From NCBI RefSeq assembly GCF_004803895.1, contig NZ_CP021978.1, forward strand, positions 2,728,001-2,792,000: DNA of 64,000 nt, given 5' to 3'. Both the position numbers and the translations under genes were made by a program. Shown here piece after piece: positions 49,993 through 57,848 of the stretch. This DNA comes from Streptomyces hawaiiensis. GTDB lineage: Bacteria; Actinomycetota; Actinomycetes; Streptomycetales; Streptomycetaceae. The notes below the pieces were generated by a model that made no database searches, was not told the origin of the DNA, and saw only the letters and a program-made list of their open reading frames with translations. The stretch's first letter is position 1. Each line of letters opens with the position of its first letter.

Positions 49993-51879
49993 ATGGCCGA
50001 CAACGTCACGTCGCTGTTCCGCAGTACCGCGGCACACAGCCCGTCGATGGCGGCTCTGACACGCGAGGGCGGCGAGGGAGCCGGCCCCGTGGACTTCTGT
50101 ATCCCCTGCAACCCCTACTTCCCGACCCCGGCCATGTTCGAGGACATGGCGGGCCGGCTGCGCGACATCATCACGTACTACCCGTCCAGCGCCGACACGA
50201 TCACGGCCGAGCTGTGCAGCCTGCTCCAGCTGCCCCCGCAGTGCGTGGCCATGGGCAACGGCTCGACCGAGCTCATCACCTGGATCGACCACCTGCTGGT
50301 CCGCGAGTCCCTCGCCGTCCCCGTCCCCACCTTCGGCCGCTGGACCGACCAGCCCATGGAGACCGGCAAGCGGGTCGACATGTTCCCGCTCCAGGAATCC
50401 AGCGGCTTCGCCCTCGACCTCGCGCAGTACGCCGAGTTCATCCGGTCCCGCGGCACGCGCGTCGCGGTGATCTGCAACCCGAACAACCCCGACGGTGGCT
50501 TCCTGCACAAGCACGCCATCGTGCAGTTCATGGACGCCATGGCGGACCTCGATCTGATCGTCGTCGACGAGTCGTTCCTGGAGTTCGCGGACGCCGAGGC
50601 CGAGCCGTCCGTCGTCCAGGAGGCGATGCTGCGGCCCAACGTCATCGTGCTGCGCAGCCTCGGCAAGAACTTCGGCCTGCACGGCATCCGCTTCGGCTAC
50701 CTCGTCGCCAACCCGGCGCTCGCGAGCCGGGTCCGCTCGATGCTCCCCAAGTGGAACCTCAACTCCTTCGCCGAGCACGTCGTCTTCATGCTGAAGGAGC
50801 ACGGCGCCGAGTACGCGCAGAGCCTGCATCAGGTGCGCCGCGACCGGCTCGACATGGCCGGCCAGCTCTCTTCCCTGCCCGGGCTGACGGTCTACCCGTC
50901 GCAGGGCAACTTCCTCTTCGTGCGCCTCCCCGTGGGCGCCGAGGGCACCGTCGTCCGGGACCGGATGCTCACCGAGCACCGGATCCTGGTCCGCGAGTGC
51001 GGCAACAAGATCGGCTCGTCCAGTCGCTTCCTGCGTCTCGTGGTGCGCCCCCAGGTGGACGTGCGTCGCCTGGTGTCCGGCCTGGAACAGGTGCTCTACG
51101 GGACGTCCAGGAGGGGAGCCGCCGTACCCGAGCTGGGCAACGGGACCAGCTACAGCTCGGGTACGGCGGCCGTGGACCGTCTGGTGAGCGAGACGAACGG
51201 GTCGGGCATGCGGGGGCTCGCGGCGCAGGCGGTGGGGATGGCCGCGGCGCCGGCCGCCGCCGCGGGGGCCGGCGGGCCGGGGCTCGCCCCGGCCCCGGCG
51301 GCGGCGAGTGTGGGCGGACCGGGACTCGCCCCCGCCCCGGCGGCCGCGAGCGTGGGTGGGCCGGGACTCGCACCGGCCCCGGCGGCCGCGAGCGTGGGCG
51401 GACCGGGACTCGCACCGGCCCCGGCGGCCCCTGCTCCGGCGCCCGTTCCGGCCACCGGCATCGGCATGCCGCTCCCCGCCGCCGCGTCCGCCGTACCGGC
51501 GGGCGTGGGCGGTGGGATGCCGATGCCGGCTGCGGCGCAGATGCCGCAGCCGCAGATGCCCCAGCAGATGCCTCAGCAGATGCCTCAGTCAGCGCCCCAG
51601 CCGATGGCCGCCCCGGCACCGCCCCTGGCGCCCGCGGCCCAGGCCCCGGCGTCCTTCCCGGCTCCGGCGTCGGTCCCCGCTCCGGCGCCGGCCCCCGTGC
51701 CCGCGCCTTCGCCCATGGCCGCCCCGTTCACCGGGCCCACGCCGCCCGGTGTCCCGGCCCGTGGGGGCCTGACGGCCGCGCAGGTGCGGGGCACGAACGG
51801 GCTGACGCCGGCGCCCGCCACGGGGTGGCCCGCCGCGCAGAGCTGGCCCAACGCGGCGGGGATGGGGCAGGCCGGGTAG
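49993..51879 (+). CDS. PLP aminotransferase (HisC/CobD-like) with long Pro/Ala-rich tail
   Basis: The 628-residue protein is a fold-type I aminotransferase in residues 1-370: substrate segment CNPNNPDGG (161-169), VVDESFLEF, and Schiff-base Lys225 (RSLGKNFGLHGIRFGY). It resembles histidinol-phosphate aminotransferase and threonine-phosphate decarboxylase. The remaining 255 residues are disordered-looking Pro/Ala/Gln-rich sequence, including four 14-residue repeats (427-478) and MPQQMPQQMPQ. Such a tail is very unusual for this enzyme class. ATG 49993 follows GGAGG; the gene lies between the sugar importer operon and the arabinanase operon with no evident link to either. Confidence 0.85.
   Translation: MADNVTSLFRSTAAHSPSMAALTREGGEGAGPVDFCIPCNPYFPTPAMFEDMAGRLRDIITYYPSSADTITAELCSLLQLPPQCVAMGNGSTELITWIDHLLVRESLAVPVPTFGRWTDQPMETGKRVDMFPLQESSGFALDLAQYAEFIRSRGTRVAVICNPNNPDGGFLHKHAIVQFMDAMADLDLIVVDESFLEFADAEAEPSVVQEAMLRPNVIVLRSLGKNFGLHGIRFGYLVANPALASRVRSMLPKWNLNSFAEHVVFMLKEHGAEYAQSLHQVRRDRLDMAGQLSSLPGLTVYPSQGNFLFVRLPVGAEGTVVRDRMLTEHRILVRECGNKIGSSSRFLRLVVRPQVDVRRLVSGLEQVLYGTSRRGAAVPELGNGTSYSSGTAAVDRLVSETNGSGMRGLAAQAVGMAAAPAAAAGAGGPGLAPAPAAASVGGPGLAPAPAAASVGGPGLAPAPAAASVGGPGLAPAPAAPAPAPVPATGIGMPLPAAASAVPAGVGGGMPMPAAAQMPQPQMPQQMPQQMPQSAPQPMAAPAPPLAPAAQAPASFPAPASVPAPAPAPVPAPSPMAAPFTGPTPPGVPARGGLTAAQVRGTNGLTPAPATGWPAAQSWPNAAGMGQAG
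51271..51426 (+). repeat. 42-bp tandem repeats inside the aminotransferase tail
   Basis: About 3.7 copies of a 42-bp unit encode GGPGLAPAPAAASV. Copies are nearly identical at the DNA level with silent changes (CTCGCCCC, CTCGCACC), implying recent expansion by slippage or recombination. Confidence 0.85.
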
Positions 51880-51937
51880 CGCCTTCTCGCCGTGGGCGGT
51901 GCTGTAACGGGCCGGCGCGGGGTCCGTCGTGGCTGTT

Positions 51938-51983
51938 CGCGCCCACGCGGCGGAGCCGCACATGAAGCACAGCCCCGCGCCCC
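51938..51983. repeat. Streptomyces dispersed intergenic element, copy C
   Basis: CGCGCCCACGCGGCGGAG and the following bases up to CAGCCCCGCGCCC match copy B at 21604-21645 apart from a GCAC insertion. It again lies between the 3' ends of convergent genes. Confidence 0.65.
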
Positions 51984-51990
51984 TGGGGAG

Positions 51991-53427
51991 CTATACCGCC
52001 GTCAGTTTCCATTGCTGGCAGGTGTTGTTCAGCCACGTCCACTGGCGTACGTCCGCGCCGTCCGCCGTCGAGCAGTTGGCGACGTCGGCCACCTTGCCGG
52101 TTGCCTTGTTGGTGATACGGACATAACCACCGTCCGTGGCCACGAACTGGAACCGCTGGCAGGTGTTGTTCAGCCAGGACCACTGGCGCAGGTCGGCGCC
52201 GTCGGCCGTCGAGCAGTCGGCGGTGTCGAGGGCCTTGCCGGTGGCGACGTTCACCAGACGGTGGGTGTCGTCGCCGAGGTCCTCCAGGCGCCAGCGCTGG
52301 TTGGTGTTGCCGTTGCAGGTGTACTGCGCGACGTTGGCCCCGTCGGCCGATGAACCCCCTGTCACCTCCATGCACTTGCCGCTGTTGCGGTTGGTGACGG
52401 TGTACGTCGTCGAGGCGGTGGCCGGCTCCCCCGAGGGCCCGGCCTGGCTCGCCCCGAGCCGGACGGGCATGCCGAGGTTCGGCGTGCCGTCGGAGTTCCA
52501 CGTGAACTTCTGCGCCCGGGTCGTACGGCCGTTGTCGCAGCCCTCCGAGGCGGAGTCGTTGGCGTGGTAGACGATCCAGTTCTCGCGGCCGTCGGGCGAG
52601 GTGAAGAAGCCGTTGTGGCCGGGCCCGTACACCCCGTTCGCGTCACTGCGCTGGAAGACGGGCGTGGACTTCTTGGTCCAGGAGGAGGCGGACAGCGGGT
52701 TCGAGCCGGTCAGCTCCAGTTGGCCCAGCTTGTAGTCGGGGGTCCAGCAGCCGCTCGCCGAGTAGATCAGGAAGGTGCGGCCGTTGCGCTGGAGGACCTC
52801 CGCGCCCTCGTTGACCGTGCCGCCCTGCCGTTCCCAGGCGTGCGTCGGCGTCGAGATCGTCGAGTAGGAGCCGCTGACGGTGTAGGGGTTGGACATCGGG
52901 GCGATGACGAGGTTCTGTGTGCCGCCGGTGATCGCGCTGCCCAGCATGTACAGCCGGCCGCCCACGTTCAGCACGCTCGGGTCGAGCATCCACACATCGC
53001 TGAGCCGGCCCTTGTAGGTGTACGGCCCCATGGGGTCGGAGCCCGCGCTCTCCAGCACATGGCTGCGCTGCGTCGGGTTGTAGTCGGACACGTTCTGCCC
53101 GGCGACGTAGTACAGGTACCAGCGGCCGTTGAGGAAGTGCAGCTCGGGCGCCCAGATGTTGCAGCAGCGGGAGGCGGCGTCGCCCTTCCACACCTGGACG
53201 CTGGGAGCGGTGGAGAGCCCGGCGAGGGTGGTGGACTTGCGGATGGTGATGACGTCGGTCCAACTCGTCGTCACCAGATAGTAGTTGCCGTCGTGGTATG
53301 AGATCCAGGGGTCGGCGCCCTTGACGGACTTGACCGGGTTGGCGAAGGAGGCGGCGCTCGCGGAGGGCTGGCCGAGGCTCAGCGCGAGCAGTAGGGCCGC
53401 CAGCAGGGTCAGTAGGCGACGGGCCAT
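51991..53427 (-). CDS. Secreted GH43 arabinofuranosidase with ricin-B domain
   Basis: The 478-residue exoenzyme has a signal peptide (1 to about 25), a GH43 five-bladed propeller (about 28-335) and a ricin-type beta-trefoil carbohydrate-binding domain (about 345-478, QRWRLEDLG and QWTWLNNTCQQW repeats). The catalytic acids are Asp39 (KGADPWISY), Asp149 (VWMLDPSVL) and Glu207 or Glu210. It likely removes arabinose side chains or arabino-oligosaccharides while bound to plant polysaccharide. The true start is ATG 53427, which overlaps the upstream arabinanase gene by 19 bp; longer open frames are spurious. Confidence 0.9.
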   Translation of the reverse strand: MARRLLTLLAALLLALSLGQPSASAASFANPVKSVKGADPWISYHDGNYYLVTTSWTDVITIRKSTTLAGLSTAPSVQVWKGDAASRCCNIWAPELHFLNGRWYLYYVAGQNVSDYNPTQRSHVLESAGSDPMGPYTYKGRLSDVWMLDPSVLNVGGRLYMLGSAITGGTQNLVIAPMSNPYTVSGSYSTISTPTHAWERQGGTVNEGAEVLQRNGRTFLIYSASGCWTPDYKLGQLELTGSNPLSASSWTKKSTPVFQRSDANGVYGPGHNGFFTSPDGRENWIVYHANDSASEGCDNGRTTRAQKFTWNSDGTPNLGMPVRLGASQAGPSGEPATASTTYTVTNRNSGKCMEVTGGSSADGANVAQYTCNGNTNQRWRLEDLGDDTHRLVNVATGKALDTADCSTADGADLRQWSWLNNTCQRFQFVATDGGYVRITNKATGKVADVANCSTADGADVRQWTWLNNTCQQWKLTAV

Positions 53428-54395
53428 CCGCTGCTCCAGTTCAAGAGGTTGATGCCGAGCTTGGGCGTGCCGCCCGCGTTGCCGTCGTAGTAGTGGTAGA
53501 CGATCAGGTCGCCGTCGGTGTCCTTCATGATCGACTGTCCGCCGGGGCCGACGACGTTGCCGTGCGACTCCAGGACGGGTGTGCCGCCGTTGTTCATCAG
53601 ATCGACGCCGTTCCGGTCCCGGTACGGCCCGGTGATGCTCGAGGCGCGCCCGACCTTGACCTTGTACGTCGAACTGGTCCCGTTGCAGCAGGTGTCGTAC
53701 GAGGCGAAGAGGTAGTAGTAGCCGCCCCGCTTCACGATGAAGGGCGCTTCCACGGCCTTGGTCCCGGTGGGGCGGGAGGCGAGCGAATACCGCGTGGTGC
53801 TGCCGGCCAGTTGCTTGCCGGTGGACGGATTGATCTGGATCATCTTGATGCCGGTCCACCAGCTGCCGAACGACAGCCACCACTTGCCGTCGTCGTTCAC
53901 GAAGAGGTTCGGGTCGATGGCGTTGAAGTCGCTGCCGGAGTTCGACGTGTAGACGGTGCCCTGGTCGGTCCAGCTGCCCGGCAGGCCGGTGCTGGAGGTG
54001 GCGAGGCCGATGGCGGAGGTGTTCGAGCCGAACTTCGAGACGGAGTAGTACATCAGGTACTTGCCGCCGTGGTACGAGATGTCCGGAGCCCAGGCCTCCG
54101 GGACGGACGAGTAGTTCCGCCACCAGCTCGGCCGGTTGCCGAAGGCGTCGGCGCTGTTCCTGAACGCGGTGCGGTCGCTGGACGCCTTGCCGGAGATGCC
54201 GCCACCGGTGGCGTACAGCAGGTACTGCCCGGACGAGGTGCGGATCATCGAGGGGTCGTGCGTGACGACGTCTCCGGTGACCCGGCCGGGGTTGGGGTAC
54301 GCGGAGGCCGTGCCGGGGATCAACGCCAGAAGGGCGGCGGCGGGCAGGGCGAACAGGGCGGTTCGCCGCCGGAGCGTACGGGGACTGCGGCTCAT
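53409..54395 (-). CDS. Secreted GH43 endo-1,5-alpha-L-arabinanase
   Basis: The 328-residue enzyme has an export signal with an Arg triplet (LRRRTALFALPAAALLALIPG, cleavage after ASA at 32) and a GH43 catalytic propeller. Base Asp47 (VVTHDPSMI), pKa modulator Asp161 (NAIDPNLF) and acid Glu216 (AVEAPFI) are all present. It cuts the backbone of arabinan. ATG 54395 is chosen for AGGAGAGG 6 nt upstream. First gene of a two-gene operon with the GH43-ricin enzyme, preceded by the shared CGAAATTTCG operator. Confidence 0.92.
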   Translation of the reverse strand: MSRSPRTLRRRTALFALPAAALLALIPGTASAYPNPGRVTGDVVTHDPSMIRTSSGQYLLYATGGGISGKASSDRTAFRNSADAFGNRPSWWRNYSSVPEAWAPDISYHGGKYLMYYSVSKFGSNTSAIGLATSSTGLPGSWTDQGTVYTSNSGSDFNAIDPNLFVNDDGKWWLSFGSWWTGIKMIQINPSTGKQLAGSTTRYSLASRPTGTKAVEAPFIVKRGGYYYLFASYDTCCNGTSSTYKVKVGRASSITGPYRDRNGVDLMNNGGTPVLESHGNVVGPGGQSIMKDTDGDLIVYHYYDGNAGGTPKLGINLLNWSSGWPVAY

Positions 54396-54430
54396 GCGGG
54401 TCCTCTCCTTGCGGTGGGGGTAAGAGCTGC

Positions 54431-54444
54431 TCGAAATTTCGAAC
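54431..54444. promoter_or_regulatory. Shared operator, site 4 (arabinanase operon)
   Basis: TCGAAATTTCGAAC, containing a perfect 12-bp palindrome (54431-54442), lies 35 bp upstream of the arabinanase start. Its core has the form CGAAATNTCG of sites 1-3. A further half-site, GTTCGAAC, is at 54456-54463. Confidence 0.65.
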
Positions 54445-54559
54445 AACATTCGCAAGTTCGAACGGACCGTAGAATCGAACCCCTTGCGCGTCAATGGTCC
54501 GCGCAGCAACAGCTGCGCGGACCAGGGGACATCGGCCGAGATCCGAGTGGCCGGACGTG

Positions 54560-55618
54560 TCAGCCGGTCGGAAGGCCCAGCCCGTAGTACCTGACGTGGT
54601 AGCCGTCCACGTACTCGGCCTCACCGCCGACGATCAGACCGGCCGGCTCGCTCACCCCCGCCGCCCTGGCCGTCGCCACGAGCATCGCCGCGAGGGCGGG
54701 GCCCTCGGGTTCGCCAGGGCCTCCCGCGTCGACGCGCCACACCGGATCGTCGTCGCGCCAGACCGAGGCCGTACCCGGGTGCTCGGCGACGGTGCCCCAG
54801 CCGAGCGAGGCCGCGTCGACGCCGTCCGGGGCGAAGCAGCCGATCGACAGCCGGTCGCCGCACGTGACGTCGAAGAGGAGGGGCGCACCACCGGCGGTCC
54901 GCCCGTAGAACGGCATCCCGACACTGATGCCGAGGGCGGTCGCCTCCGCGGGCAGGGCCCCGAGGAAGTCGCCCAGCGACCGGGTGACGGTCTGCCAGCT
55001 GCGGGCCGTCCAGCCGCCGGGGAAGCCGAGGCCGGCGTTGGCCGGATCGCGGTTGCTGCCGAAGAAGCCGCTGATCGCATGCTCTTCGCCGATGCCCTGG
55101 CGCCAGAACCAGTTCTCGGCCGGGTCGGTGGGCTGCAACACCAGCTCCGGTCCCGCCTTCCCGGCGCGCAGCTCCAGGGTGTCCGGGCTGCCGCGCCAGC
55201 GCATGAAGGGGGCGCCCCACAGCGGCCCGCTGTCGTAGAAGGGGCCCATGTCGCCGTGCGAACCCATGACGGGCGGCCGGCCCAGGGCTGCGGTCAGTTC
55301 CTCGTTGGCCGCCCGGAAGGCGGCGGCCTGCGCGGCGGCGTCGGGTGCGGCGGTCGCCACCGGCACCGCGAGCTCCACGTACGACTCGCCGTCGGCGTAA
55401 CGCTCTTCGTAGGTGCCGACGGGACGCAGGCGGGCGTCGCCCGAGGACCGGCCGGTGACCAGGACGGGATGGTCAGCCGTGCCGCCCCGGACCCAGCCGA
55501 GCCCGTCCGCCAAAGCCTTCACCCCGTCAGGCGTCCAGCCGCCGGTGTCCGCCGCGAGCAGTCGCCGGGCGAGGTCCGCGAGGGATTGTTCTGCCGTGCT
55601 TCCCCGTTGTCCGTTCAT
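54560..55618 (-). CDS. Conserved hypothetical protein
   Basis: I do not recognise this 352-residue protein. It has no signal peptide or membrane helix, an Ala-rich helical first half, and Trp/Gly-rich stretches in the second half (PAENWFWRQGIGEEHAISGFF, AGLGFPGGWTARSW). Composition suggests a soluble cytosolic protein with a mixed alpha/beta fold. It reads in the same direction as the downstream-strand PPOX gene, 20 bp away, so the two may be co-transcribed. Confidence 0.7.
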   Translation of the reverse strand: MNGQRGSTAEQSLADLARRLLAADTGGWTPDGVKALADGLGWVRGGTADHPVLVTGRSSGDARLRPVGTYEERYADGESYVELAVPVATAAPDAAAQAAAFRAANEELTAALGRPPVMGSHGDMGPFYDSGPLWGAPFMRWRGSPDTLELRAGKAGPELVLQPTDPAENWFWRQGIGEEHAISGFFGSNRDPANAGLGFPGGWTARSWQTVTRSLGDFLGALPAEATALGISVGMPFYGRTAGGAPLLFDVTCGDRLSIGCFAPDGVDAASLGWGTVAEHPGTASVWRDDDPVWRVDAGGPGEPEGPALAAMLVATARAAGVSEPAGLIVGGEAEYVDGYHVRYYGLGLPTG

Positions 55619-55638
55619 GCGCTCATCGTGCCGCGGCC

Positions 55639-56097
55639 CTATCCCTCGACGTCGAGCGCGGTCCCGTACAGCCGGTCCACCTTCAGCCGGATGACGACGC
55701 GCCGCTCGTCGACCAGCTCCTGGAGGAAGGCGTCCTCGTCCTCCGGTGCGGCGCCCGCCGGGATCATCGCGAGCAGCTCCCGGCCGACCGGGTCGCCGGG
55801 CTCCCTCGTGACGTCGGAGACCTCGGCGTCGCCCTCCGCGACGGCGAACGACCAGACGTCCCCGCCCTGCACGTGCAACGCCGCACGCGGTTCGCGGCGC
55901 AGATGCTTGACCTTGATGCGGTCGGCCGTCGTCGAGAACCGCACCGTGCGGGCCTCGGCGTCCCAGCTGTACAGCATGGTGGTCAGGTGGGGGTGGCCAC
56001 TGCGTTTGACGGTGGCGAGCGTGCCGAACTGCTGCGCGGCGAGCAGGTCGGAGAGGGCCGCGTCGGACAGGAGGCGAGGTGCCGGTCTCTGAGTCAT
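55639..56097 (-). CDS. PPOX-class flavin/F420-dependent protein
   Basis: The 152-residue protein has the split-barrel fold of pyridoxamine-5-phosphate oxidase-like, F420-binding enzymes: LAAQQFGTLATVKRSGHPHLTTM at the N-terminus and VRFSTTADRIKVKHLRREPRAALHV in the middle. It probably uses F420H2, FMN or heme; the substrate is unknown. Cytosolic, 152 residues being normal for the family. Confidence 0.88.
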   Translation of the reverse strand: MTQRPAPRLLSDAALSDLLAAQQFGTLATVKRSGHPHLTTMLYSWDAEARTVRFSTTADRIKVKHLRREPRAALHVQGGDVWSFAVAEGDAEVSDVTREPGDPVGRELLAMIPAGAAPEDEDAFLQELVDERRVVIRLKVDRLYGTALDVEG

Positions 56098-56201
56098 GAC
56101 ATCGCCAACACCGGTGTGGCGCAGATCATTTCAGGGTGCGCAGATCATTTCAGACCGCCGGGAGGAGTCCGCAGTCGCACTCGCCCTGCCATGCCGCGCA
56201 C

Positions 56202-56691
56202 CTACTGACCGGCCGTGACCGTCCGCACCAGGGAAAGCCGGCCCGGCAGGTCGACCTCGGCACGCACGGTCTTCCCGGGCGACGGCTTCCGCTCCAGGAC
56301 CTCCCACCGGTCGGCGAGCGCGGCGACGAGGGACAGTCCCCGGCCGTGTTCGTCGAGGGGCCCCGGCTGCTCCACGCCGCGTGGCCCGGGCGGGCTCGGC
56401 GGCCCGCTGTGCGTGTCGGTCACCTCGACACGGACGCTGCCGCCGACGAGCGACAGCCCCAGCTCGAAGTCCCGGCCCGGCACGCGCCCGTGCGTCACGG
56501 CACTGGCGGCGAGCTCGGAGACGATCAGGGCGACGGCGTCGGAGGCGTCCGAGTCATAGGGGGATGCCCCAGGTGTGCAGCCGGCCCACGGCCAGGTGCC
56601 GGGCCAGGCGGGCGCCCCGGGGAGTCGCGCTGAACCGCTGCACGAACACACGCACGGTGACGGCAGGTTGGGGAGTGGCAGGTGCTGTCAT
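56202..56691 (-). pseudogene. Frameshifted RsbW-like ATPase
   Basis: A histidine-kinase-like ATPase of the anti-sigma (SpoIIAB/RsbW) type common in Streptomyces. The N-terminus, from ATG 56691 (MTAPATPQPAVTVRVFVQRF onward to RLHTWGIP), and the rest (YDSDASDAVALIVSELAAS to stop 56202) lie in different frames; they would join at a run of five G (56559-56563), where four would restore the reading frame. The N-box reads ELAASAVTHG with Ser in place of the usual ATP-binding Asn. Both changes point to a decayed gene; a single-base sequencing error would explain only the first. Confidence 0.7.
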
Positions 56692-56823
56692 GCGGCCAAT
56701 CTCCCGCGCCGGAACCCGACTGTGCGAGGCCGGAGCCGCGTACGGCGGGCCAGCGTACGCGGTCACGCACGGGACAGTACTGGTGACGTGCCGTGACCGT
56801 GGCGCGGGGGAGGTGATTCGACG

Positions 56824-56988
56824 GTGGTCGATGGCGCGATGGGGACGGGCACGGGCGGCGAGCCGGAGCCGTCGGACAGCTTGCGGACGTTCGGGGCGGT
56901 GGTCCAGGGCTTGCGGGAACACGCCGGGCAGTCGCCTTCGGCGATCGGCCTCCGGCCGACCCTTGCCCCAGGCCGCTCCAGCCCGTGA
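56824..56988 (+). pseudogene. Truncated XRE-type regulator
   Basis: GTG 56824 opens a 54-codon frame with GGGGGAGG upstream. Residues 17-36 (SDSLRTFGAVVQGLREHAG) match the beginning of Streptomyces XRE/DUF5753 regulators, which are typically divergent from an RsbW-like ATPase gene as here. The reading then becomes unrelated and stops. The rest of the regulator is replaced by the inverted-repeat region that follows, so this is a remnant. Confidence 0.5.
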
Positions 56989-56998
56989 GAGAGGCGAA

Positions 56999-57154
56999 CG
57001 AGCGACCCGAAAGGCGGGTGACCCAGGCCTGCCGGTCCCTCCGGTGGGCCAAGGAGCCGCTCGCTCGCTTCTCTCCCGTGCTGGAGAGAGCCGAGTCAAG
57101 GGTGGCCCGCAGGGCCATCGCCGAAGGCGACGCGCAGCGCCCTTTACTCGGCTC
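56999..57154. repeat. Complex nested inverted-repeat region
   Basis: Within 160 bp, CGAGCG/CGCTCG (56999-57004 and 57058-57063) encloses ACCCG/CGGGT (57005-57009/57015-57019); CTCTCC/GGAGAG follows (57071-57076/57083-57088); then GAGCCGAGTCAAGGG (57088-57102) pairs with 57140-57154 (14 of 15), enclosing the two hairpins TGGCCCGCAGGGCCA and TCGCCGAAGGCGA. No coding signal is seen. It could be a structured RNA or a small repeat element inserted into the XRE gene. The remaining gap to 57229 holds nothing I can name. Confidence 0.5.
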
Positions 57155-57229
57155 ACGGAAGCACGACACTGCCCAAGAAGCGGGCGGGCCCACCAGCACC
57201 CAAAAGCGGGGCAGGGCCGGCTCCCGCTC

Positions 57230-57784
57230 TCACCGCCGCCCGCCGAACTCCCAGTCGTGCACCTCGACGTCGGCGTACCGGCCCGGGGTCAGCACAGCGC
57301 GCGCCGCCTCCCTGTCCGGGGCCCGGAGCAGGGCCGCCGTACCCAGCCAGACAACACCGTCGTCGGACAGCAGCGGCCCGTACGCGATCAGTTCGTCCCG
57401 CAAGCCGCCGCCCGGCACATCCGGATCGGCGCCTGTCCCCGAGCCGAACCCGAGAACGAGGTACCGCTTCCCGCCTGTCCGTCCACCGGGAAACTCCCAC
57501 ATCGTCCGCCCCAGTACATTCCGCCACCGCCGCAACAGCACGTCCCGGTACACCCCGGCCTGGTAGTTGGGCTCGTCGAAGGCGAACGCGCGGGCGGCGG
57601 CGACATCCGGCAGGTCGACGATGTGCACGCTGCCGGTGGGCGTCTCCCCGTCACCCGCGAAGGTCGGCCCGCGGGCGATCAGCTCCGCCTCGTACCGGTC
57701 CATGTAGGCCCAGTGCGCCTCCCCCAACTCCTCACGCAGCGGCAGGGAGCCGGGCCGGTCGCGGTGGTAGCAGAAGAACTCCAT
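57230..57784 (-). CDS. Double YciI-domain protein
   Basis: The 184-residue protein contains two YCII-related ferredoxin-like domains in tandem (about 1-85 and 105-180); each has the pattern of a short strand, AHWAYMDRYEAELIARGPTF or LRDELIAYGPLLSDDG, and a final strand with Asp/His. YciI domains are thought to have dehydrochlorinase-like or regulatory roles. Start ATG 57784 is divergent from and nearly abuts the hydrolase gene. Confidence 0.82.
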   Translation of the reverse strand: MEFFCYHRDRPGSLPLREELGEAHWAYMDRYEAELIARGPTFAGDGETPTGSVHIVDLPDVAAARAFAFDEPNYQAGVYRDVLLRRWRNVLGRTMWEFPGGRTGGKRYLVLGFGSGTGADPDVPGGGLRDELIAYGPLLSDDGVVWLGTAALLRAPDREAARAVLTPGRYADVEVHDWEFGGRR

Positions 57785-57848
57785 GGCTCATCCAACCTCA
57801 GTGGCTACTCTCATGTCTCCCAACGTCGTAACCGCAGGAGAGCAGACC

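Noticed and set aside
53428-54624. Long N-terminal extension of the GH43-ricin frame
   Set aside because: It lies over the arabinanase gene in another frame and would bury the signal peptide at ATG 53427.
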